Of a DNA stretch of 64,000 nt, positions 57,905 through 64,000 are shown piece after piece. How positions within the stretch are numbered: position 1 is the stretch's first letter; each line of letters begins with the position of its first letter. The DNA is from Zarea fungicola (lineage: Eukaryota; Ascomycota; Sordariomycetes; Hypocreales; Cordycipitaceae), in NCBI GenBank assembly GCA_900169235.1, contig FWCC01000148.1, positions 1 through 64,000 of the forward strand, written 5' to 3'. A model generated the notes under the pieces. The model did not search any database and was not told the DNA's origin. It saw only the letters and a program-made list of their open reading frames with translations. The position numbers and the translations under genes were made by a program.

Positions 57905-59848
57905 TCATGCCAGCGCCGCCTTGTATGCTGCAAGAGCCCGCGCCCGGCATTCGCCGTGCTGGACAATTGGCCTGGGATACCCATTTTTCTTTGCCTTGTC
58001 CCCTGCTCCACGACTATACGGCTCATGGATCTGTTTATTATCGAGATCTTTCAGCTCAGGCACCCACTGGCGAATGTAAGCGCCGTCTGGGTCGAAACGC
58101 TCACTCTGTCGAAGCGGATTGAAGATGCGAAAGTACGGCTGCGGGTCGACACCAACACTGGCACTGAATCCCCAGCCGCCACTGTTGCTCGCGAAATCGC
58201 CGTCCACAAGATTCTCCATGAAATACTTCTCACCCATCCGCCAGTCAATGAGGAGATCTTTCGATAAAAAAGAAGCGACAACCATGCGTGGTCGATTGTG
58301 CATGTAGCCTGTGTGGTTGAGCTGGCGCATCGCCGCATCGACAATTGGAAACCCAGTTTTGCCCTCACACCAAGCCTTGAAGTGATTCATGTCATAGGAC
58401 CATTCAATGTCTGCGTAGGCGGGCTTGTATGGCTTGTTCATACTGTAAAACATCCCGCGTTAGATATCATGTACCATTGATTCAAGCCATGGCGAGAATG
58501 CTCACCAAATGTGCGGCCACCTCACCAAGACATGACGATAAAAGTCTCTCCATGCAACCTCGCTGATCCAAACCTTGATCCCGTCGATGCCTCCATCCAG
58601 CTTCTTGGATTTATTTCTGTCTCTGGCTGTGCGGACGCAGGTACGTGCACTAATTGTGCCACTGGCCAAGTGCACTGACAGGCTGGATGTGCCGTTATCG
58701 CTAGGGATATTTCTCTGGACGCTGTAATTGCCAATTCGCTCTTCACAGAATTTGAGTAGGCGAGCCTTCGCTTCATGCTCACCGCATGGCCAGAGAGCAT
58801 GAAATCGCTTCTGCTCCTCCTCAGTCAGTTCCTTGCCTTTGGGAGCTGTGGGAATCTCGCAATCAAAGAGCTCCTGCAACTTCTTTCTGGCTGTTGGCGG
58901 ATTCTTTGGCGGCACGTCGTGGAGTTCCAAAAGGTCCAGATTGGAGTGTACGTGAGACATCCAAGAACGATACCATGGCGTGTAGACTGCGTATTGGTTG
59001 CCAGTGCCGCTGCGCAGCTGGCCGGGAGGCACAACACAAGTGTCATGGACGACTTCAAAGGATTTGCTCTCGCGAGCTAGTAGTCTCAGTAGCTTTGTCT
59101 CCCGACGCAGCTCGTCCACTTCGTACTCCAGGTTGGCACACAGATGGTTACAGCCCCAAGACTCAAGCAGCTCGAGTATACGGCTTGGAATGCTGGCTCG
59201 CTCCTCCACCGTCTCGACATACATCGGTATGTCTAGTTTTGCTAGGTCATCCCTTAGCACCCTTAAAGTACGAAGCATAAAGTCGACTCGCACGGGTGCT
59301 GTGAGATGAGCCTTGAAGTCTTGTGGGCTGACCAAATAGAAGCAGACGAGCGGAACATCCATTTCCTTTGCTTTCTGAGCCGCCAGAGACAGGGCAGTAT
59401 TATCAGTACAGCGTAAATCCGTCTTGAACCAATGCGCAACAGCTGCGCCTTTCGTAGTTTTCTTCATTGCCTCTGCTGTCTCGCGCTGAGCAATGACTAA
59501 GTTCTCCATGGGACGATGCAGAGCCTCTTCAACATAGGCAAGCGCTCTGGTATTGCTCATCTCTGGCGGGTAGTAGTCGCGCAGTACAATCCCATACTTC
59601 TCAGCAGTTTCAGACGCAGGATGCGGCTCACGGAGTTCATCGTCATAGCTCATCGTCTTGGGTTTTTTGTTACCGTTCGCAGTCTCAGTCGGTTTGGCGC
59701 TGGATTTGCGCTTGGCAGCTTTTGGCGGCATGGTGTAGAAATTTGCAAGCAATTGCAACCTTTGCGGGATTATCAACGGGAATGCTCCGGTGGGATGAGA
59801 CGAGTGCACGATTCGACGCGTTAAACCAGCCGTGCAGTGATTATGCAT
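57905..59848 (-). CDS. PHR1: Class I CPD photolyase
   Basis: Exons 59848-58506 and 58442-57905 (63-nt intron) give 626 residues. The N-terminal antenna domain starts near residue 135 (AVAHWFKTDLRCTDNTAL). The FAD domain has ISEVAWRDFYRHVLVRWP with the glutamate and tryptophan of the active site, TGFPIVDAAMRQLNHTGYMHNR, and SVGVDPQPYFRIFNP. Its role is light-driven repair of cyclobutane pyrimidine dimers. Two in-frame starts exist: the first (MHNHCTAGLTRRIVHSS) adds 39 residues resembling a mitochondrial presequence; the second (MPPKAAKRKSSAKP, residue 40) starts with a basic nuclear-type stretch. The residue just before GGW in the flavin/substrate loop is Ser535 (SNSGGWG), where many CPD photolyases have Asn. 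Confidence 0.95.
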
Positions 59849-60290
59849 GTAAGTGCGAAAGTGGACGAATCAAGCTGGATTATTGCCGCAAGCAACCAGA
59901 TCTAATTTCTCGGTAAACAGATTGATGACATTAAGCTTAATACAGTAGAGTAGACTGAGTAGCGGAGCGGTTGACCATGATAAATTTAGGAAATTGCAGC
60001 TGGGCCCAAGTGTCATAACTTGGTTTCCAACTGCCCCGATTTCCTACGCGTCATAGCAGAGCTGCGGATCGGGACAGATCTGAGCGGATCTAAAATGTGA
60101 AAAAGAAAGTTGCGGACAAGGAGCTTAGGAGGGGTTGACGTCCAGACTACAAACACCGTTAAGCAGAAGAGATAGTGGAAAAAGGAAACAAAGAAAATTT
60201 AGTTGCCGTATTCAAACGCTGGAAATACATCGCAAAAGGCAAAAATGAGAATAAAACTATGACAGAAGAAAAGAAATAATTCTTGCAATT
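59849..60290. promoter_or_regulatory. Photolyase upstream region
   Basis: 442 bases between the photolyase start and the tRNA. It includes four GATC sites (59898, 60067, 60077, 60087), the last three exactly 10 bases apart. No coding sequence. Confidence 0.55.
60067..60090. promoter_or_regulatory. Three phased GATC sites, candidate light-response element
   Basis: GATC starts at 60067, 60077 and 60087, two of them in the context GCGGATC. They lie about 220-240 bases upstream of the first photolyase ATG. White-collar complexes bind pairs of imperfect GATN/GATC repeats, and fungal photolyase genes are commonly light induced; function here is inferred. Confidence 0.4.
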
Positions 60291-60363
60291 AGCCCCCTGC
60301 CGGACTCGAACCGGCAATCTCAAGATTAGAAGTCTTGCGCCTTAGCCATTAGGCCAAGGGGGC
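60291..60363 (-). tRNA. tRNA-Arg(TCT)
   Basis: Reading the minus strand, a full cloverleaf forms: acceptor GCCCCCT with AGGGGGC, D stem GCCT/AGGC, anticodon stem CAAGA/TCTTG around loop CTTCTAA (anticodon TCT, Arg codon AGA), and T stem GCCGG/CCGGC with loop TTCGAGT; discriminator T. No intron. Internal B box GGTTCGAGTCC is exact. T-rich sequence on the RNA strand about 10-25 bases downstream can serve as Pol III terminator. Confidence 0.96.
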
Positions 60364-61064
60364 TTATTCTGACAAATTTTGCTCTAATTTCATACTATAA
60401 GCCTTGAGATCTCTCATCAAACCTTCCAAGCTCTAATGTATCAGTTGGCTGCACCCTTTAGTCCATCAAATCTGCCTTTTTCTTTTCTTTAATTTAGCTG
60501 TACTTTAATTTATCGCTGCCACGATTTTCCACGACGAAATTGCCTGTTGCCTGTACTTTTGCGAATTTTGCAGCTTTCGTCTACTGCCTCTACGACTACG
60601 AATGGACCGCCTTGGAGCAAGGGCTTAATATACGAGTGCACAATTAAAATCATTCGCATCTAAATAAAATTTCCCCCATGCGGTGCCATTATCGTCCGCA
60701 AACGTTAGGTCCTGTAAGTATTGACATCGTCCGCTGCTTGTGCTAGAAACCAGTGCTGCGTATGCCGTATGTGGCTCGCCGAAAGCTGAGCTGGCTTAGA
60801 ACATGCTGGAAACCGTACCAGTACCTTAGGCAGTCCAGCATTGCATATAAACACACCATTTCTCTACACAAAGTGAGAATTGCGTCCATTCAGTAGAGCT
60901 CGAAGCACATTATCTAGTTCAATCATCCACCGCTTCTGGCCAAAGGCCACAACCGGTCCGTATACTAGAGCAGAGCAACCTACAGAACAGAGGTCTCAAC
61001 CGGATCACCTGTACTTCCCACGTCCATCCCCTTGTTTAACGAGATATCTGATAACCAAACCGGA
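60364..61064. other. Intergenic region between tRNA and GNAT gene
   Basis: 700 bases with AT-rich stretches at 60360-60540 and 60640-60680. Nothing coding recognised; the GNAT promoter should lie in the second half. Confidence 0.4.
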
Positions 61065-61619
61065 ATGGCAAGTCTGAAGCTTGAAAGAGTCGACAAGCTG
61101 GTTCAGGAGGACATTGCCGGTCTGAACTTTAGCTTCACCATCAACGCCGAAGTAGCCAGACCAATCAGCCAGTTGGAGAATGCTTTGCCCTTTAAGACAT
61201 CAGTCCTTCCTGAGAGGACCAAAGATTTCGGTTTCACGGAAGAAGAGTTGCAAGGCGCTGATGGCATCAACAAGGCCATTTTCGTACTTCGAGCGGATAA
61301 CGGTCGCATCTACGGGTATGCGGCTGCGTCAACGTTTTGGAATAAAATGGTTCAGCTCGACTACATTGGACTAGATGTGAGTATCCGAGGCAGCGGCAAT
61401 GCACTCCGTCTTCTTGAAGCTGTTAAAAACTGGACGCGTGAGATTGGCTTGACTGCAGTCCGCATTGAGGGGCAATCCAATAATGTTTCAGCCTGTCGAT
61501 TTTACAAAAAGGCTGGGATGATATTTGGTGGCTATGATGAGCATCTTTATAATGCAATTCCAGACAGCCAAGGCGAAATTGCAGTCTTTTTCTATGCGCT
61601 ATTGCACTCATCTGGCTAG
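61065..61619 (+). CDS. GNAT acetyltransferase resembling streptothricin acetyltransferase
   Basis: A single uninterrupted exon of 184 residues from ATG 61065 (MASLKLERVDKLV); the frame extends upstream to 61032 but only through a TTG. The GNAT fold is visible: strand 4 VQLDYIGLDVSIRGSGNALRLL (motif A, acetyl-CoA loop RGSGNA), IEGQSNNVSACRFYKKAGMIFGG (motif B), and YNAIPDSQGEIAVFFYALL. The pattern SNNVSACRFYKKAGMIFGG...EIAVFFY closely matches bacterial Sat/SatA streptothricin acetyltransferases. Such enzymes acetylate the beta-lysine of streptothricins; other lysine-like substrates are possible. It is intron-free and of bacterial-like type, so a transfer origin is conceivable. Confidence 0.85.
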   Translation: MASLKLERVDKLVQEDIAGLNFSFTINAEVARPISQLENALPFKTSVLPERTKDFGFTEEELQGADGINKAIFVLRADNGRIYGYAAASTFWNKMVQLDYIGLDVSIRGSGNALRLLEAVKNWTREIGLTAVRIEGQSNNVSACRFYKKAGMIFGGYDEHLYNAIPDSQGEIAVFFYALLHSSG

Positions 61620-62231
61620 CTACTTGACGCATGGGCGAGCAGGCTATCAAATTGCTTAGGAAGGACATAATTGGTTCGACACTATTGCTATTGCTATTGT
61701 TATTGCTATTGCTATTTTAAATGAAAATAAATTAACAATGTGGGAACGTCGTTAGTATTTTCTCCCAGAACTTGTCGAATTTTGGCTGCCTGCAGTGCGG
61801 ATTATTAGCGTGGACTTGTACACGCCTTGCAACCCCTGTAGCATTCACTGCACTGGAGCTCACCGCTGCGTACGGCGGTACACGTTGAAGATGCCTGCTT
61901 TTCGTCATTCTTACTCTGCCCAAACATCAACGGTAAATGCCTACTGTCACAGCGCGGCACAGGAACCGCCTCGGAATGAGATCCGTAAAGTATTATATGC
62001 CAGCGTGTGATTTACTGCTCCATCGTGCTCTAGTTCGCTTTTGCCGACCTATTTTTCAACAAACGATTGTCCGTCGGCACCTGAAAAGCTTCTTCTAATA
62101 GCTCGCTGCCTTGTTTGAGTGTGCTAAAGAAATCATTCGGCTACCATTTCGCTGTCATATTTTTAGAAATTGCAAGTTTTACTTTCAAGAGTCACCCAAG
62201 CTGTAAAACCCCGGTCAAGGGCCACCAAATC
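61620..62231. other. Intergenic region upstream of the XLF gene
   Basis: Contains the CTATTG repeat and about 400 bases of XLF upstream sequence. The frame of XLF is open back to about 62115 but without ATG, so ATG 62232 is used. Confidence 0.45.
61682..61716. repeat. Hexanucleotide repeat (CTATTG)n
   Basis: Five to six copies of CTATTG with one C-to-T change, downstream of the GNAT gene stop. Confidence 0.9.
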
Positions 62232-63926
62232 ATGGCTACCCCAACGACATGGCGGCCCCTGCGACTCTCAGGGGCAGGAAATATGCCGCCATTGCTGGTT
62301 GCCTTTGAAACAAAGGCGTCCGAGTATTCCATCCAAATTACGGACATGGCCAACGTCTGGAAAGAGTCAATAGGGAGGAAAGCCATTTGTATCAGAGCCT
62401 GGGGGGAGAACACGAGCATTGATCCTAGTGACACACCAGAGAACATGACCCAGTTCCTGCAAACTCTTCGCAGCGCATTAGACGCAACCGTGTCTGGCCA
62501 CGATCTAACCTCAGTTACTCTATCTCGGGGATCCGTTGCCGACTCGGGCGAAGATGGGCTGAAGTTGGTGGCATCTTGCAAACTCGCTGGCTTTGAGCCG
62601 TTGAACTGGCCCTTTCACTTGACACAGGGGTCTTCTGTAGCTGTTGCTGCTGAATTTGCAATCCCTCTTCTTGAGACTCTCTATTCCAGGAATCGCCAGG
62701 TCGACATGCTGCTCGAGGCACTGAAACACAAGGATTCAGTCATAGCAAAGCTCGCCGACAAGCTCGAGGCTACAGGCACGGGTTTGGAGCATGTATTCAC
62801 CGCGCTGTCCGGCCGCAAGAAGGTGACTCGCGAGGCTGCAGACGATAAAATAAAGGGCCTGGCTCCGTTTGATGAGCACAAAATGAACGCCGAGTTTCGC
62901 AACAACACAAACCAGCCGAACGATGCAACGGAGCTCATTCAAAGGGTGTTTGGCGGTACAGGTACCCTGGCGGAGAGTTCTGTTACAATTGAAGCAGCCA
63001 GTTTGGATGGTTGGTGGCGCAGCTTCAAAAGCACTTCGAGCTTACCACACCGTTCCGCGACAAAGGCAGTAGAGAGTGATAACGCGTTAGAAGCAGCAGC
63101 ACCATCTTCGCCGCCTGATGCGAAGGATGTTGGAATGACAGAGGCCTCTGACGACGACGACGGCGACGACGGCGAGTTTCAGATGCAGTCTACTCCGCCG
63201 CGCCTTAAATACAAGCACAATGGTGCTCATAAAACTTCCAAGCAGCCATCGCCGCCCCGACAGCTCATAAAGGAGGAGAAATCTTCGTTCCAGGGACAAA
63301 AGAAGACCGGCAGTCGTCTTGGAGCTATTGGCGGTGGGAAGAAGGAGGAGCTACCGCCTCCCAAATCACTGAGCCCACCTGCACATACCAAAAAATCACC
63401 AGCTTCGGTAGACGACGACGAGACTGCGTCGGAAACCGCTAGTGACGTAGACGAGACTGCATCTCTGCCTGACGAAACCGCATCATCCCCGCCAGCACAT
63501 CGGGCTGTACCCTCGCCAAAGAAACCTCCCGCGAAAACGGGTGGTATGGGCCGCATTGGGGGTGGCCAGCCGAAAGCGCCCCCAGTTCGAGATGCAGCAG
63601 CCACTGTCGACGCGGAGCAAACCAGCCCTCCTACGGAAAAGGCTCCTCCACCAGCATCAGCAACAGCGAAGAGTGAGCCAAGCTCACTAGCTGCACCAAA
63701 AAGATTCGGTGTAATTGGGAAGCGGATCGGTGGCGGCACGTCGAAATCAGGCGATTCAACGACAGTGGATGGCATGCTACGCGGTCGTGGAACGTCTCGA
63801 AATGCGTCTGCAGAGGCCAAGAGGGAAACCTCACAGGAGCGCGCGGATAGAAAACGCGCGGAACTCAAGAAAGAATTGGAGAAAAAGGCGGCGGCGGGAC
63901 CAGCAAAGAAGAAGAGAAGGTTTTGA
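62232..63926 (+). CDS. XLF/Nej1-like non-homologous end-joining factor
   Basis: A single exon, 564 residues from MATPTTWRPLRLSG. Residues 1-175 are an XLF-type head domain: PPLLVAFETKASEYSIQITDMANVW at the start, CKLAGFEPLNWPFHLTQGSS near 120-140. A coiled coil follows (about 150-205: NRQVDMLLEALKHKDSVIAKLADKLEATG). The long tail is disordered and repetitive. DETAS-like words occur four times near 395-420, and an RLGAIGGGK / GMGRIGGGQ / GKRIGGG motif occurs three times. The protein ends AGPAKKKRRF, a basic stretch closed by phenylalanine, like the C-terminal Ku-binding end described for XLF and Nej1. Works with DNA ligase IV/XRCC4 (Lif1) at double-strand breaks. In fungi this factor governs end-joining efficiency. 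Confidence 0.9.
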   Translation: MATPTTWRPLRLSGAGNMPPLLVAFETKASEYSIQITDMANVWKESIGRKAICIRAWGENTSIDPSDTPENMTQFLQTLRSALDATVSGHDLTSVTLSRGSVADSGEDGLKLVASCKLAGFEPLNWPFHLTQGSSVAVAAEFAIPLLETLYSRNRQVDMLLEALKHKDSVIAKLADKLEATGTGLEHVFTALSGRKKVTREAADDKIKGLAPFDEHKMNAEFRNNTNQPNDATELIQRVFGGTGTLAESSVTIEAASLDGWWRSFKSTSSLPHRSATKAVESDNALEAAAPSSPPDAKDVGMTEASDDDDGDDGEFQMQSTPPRLKYKHNGAHKTSKQPSPPRQLIKEEKSSFQGQKKTGSRLGAIGGGKKEELPPPKSLSPPAHTKKSPASVDDDETASETASDVDETASLPDETASSPPAHRAVPSPKKPPAKTGGMGRIGGGQPKAPPVRDAAATVDAEQTSPPTEKAPPPASATAKSEPSSLAAPKRFGVIGKRIGGGTSKSGDSTTVDGMLRGRGTSRNASAEAKRETSQERADRKRAELKKELEKKAAAGPAKKKRRF

Positions 63927-64000
63927 AAGTCGAGATGCACAAAGTTCTGAACTGCAGAGAATCATGTTCTTGCGATGCTCCTTCTATTCCATGGTACATT
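63927..64000 (+). other. 3' flank of XLF gene at window end
   Basis: The last 74 bases after the XLF stop codon; no feature. Confidence 0.5.

Noticed and set aside
1..64000. CRISPR array, prophage, bacterial operon, insertion sequence or known transposase
   Set aside because: Nothing of this kind is visible; all genes are eukaryotic in structure.

Overview
The window is nuclear DNA of a filamentous ascomycete. The genes carry short introns with GT(A/G)NGT or GC donors, coding sequence is compact, and the products include fungal-specific families: Egh16/Gas1-like appressorial protein, BIM1-like copper protein, fungal SLX4, XLF/Nej1, an Rck2/Srk1-type kinase, and ACS-family MFS permeases. The Egh16-like protein and general gene style suggest Sordariomycetes, probably Hypocreales; that placement is inference. 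I support 22 intact protein genes, one decayed gene and one tRNA.

Layout. 0.5-7 kb: cytosolic Fe-S targeting factor CIA2, the spliceosomal GTPase Snu114 and a hypothetical protein. 7.7-12 kb: a secreted CBM52-like/IgE-binding-type protein and an Srk1/Rck2-like kinase with a long promoter. 15-19 kb: an ACS-type MFS permease and a DUF1275 membrane protein. 20-27 kb: a secreted bicupin oxalate decarboxylase and a SulP anion permease, separated by 3.5 kb without a gene. 28.5-39.8 kb: a run that looks catabolic, with a class II aldolase/adducin protein, a second ACS-type permease, a flavin amine oxidase, an S9 prolyl-oligopeptidase-like enzyme and a frameshifted TAP-family peptidase. 40-50.6 kb: two secreted proteins with a predicted N-terminal histidine (Egh16-like and BIM1-like) flank a hypothetical acidic protein and an HND-type protein kinase. 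52-64 kb: a NUDT19-like NUDIX hydrolase and a stretch rich in DNA-repair genes (SLX4, CPD photolyase, XLF/Nej1) interspersed with ribosomal protein eS21, tRNA-Arg(TCT) and a streptothricin-acetyltransferase-like GNAT protein.

Points most worth following: three GATC sites at exact 10-bp spacing about 220-240 bp upstream of the photolyase ATG, a candidate light-response element; 3 GC-AG introns among 27 modelled introns; the aldolase/permease/amine oxidase/peptidase run as a possible uncharacterised catabolic cluster, with one decayed member and an amine oxidase that appears to lack part of its FAD-binding segment; and an 8-bp tandem array inside the only intron of the BIM1-like gene. Gene models are hand-built from frame continuity and splice consensus; no database search or transcript evidence was available.
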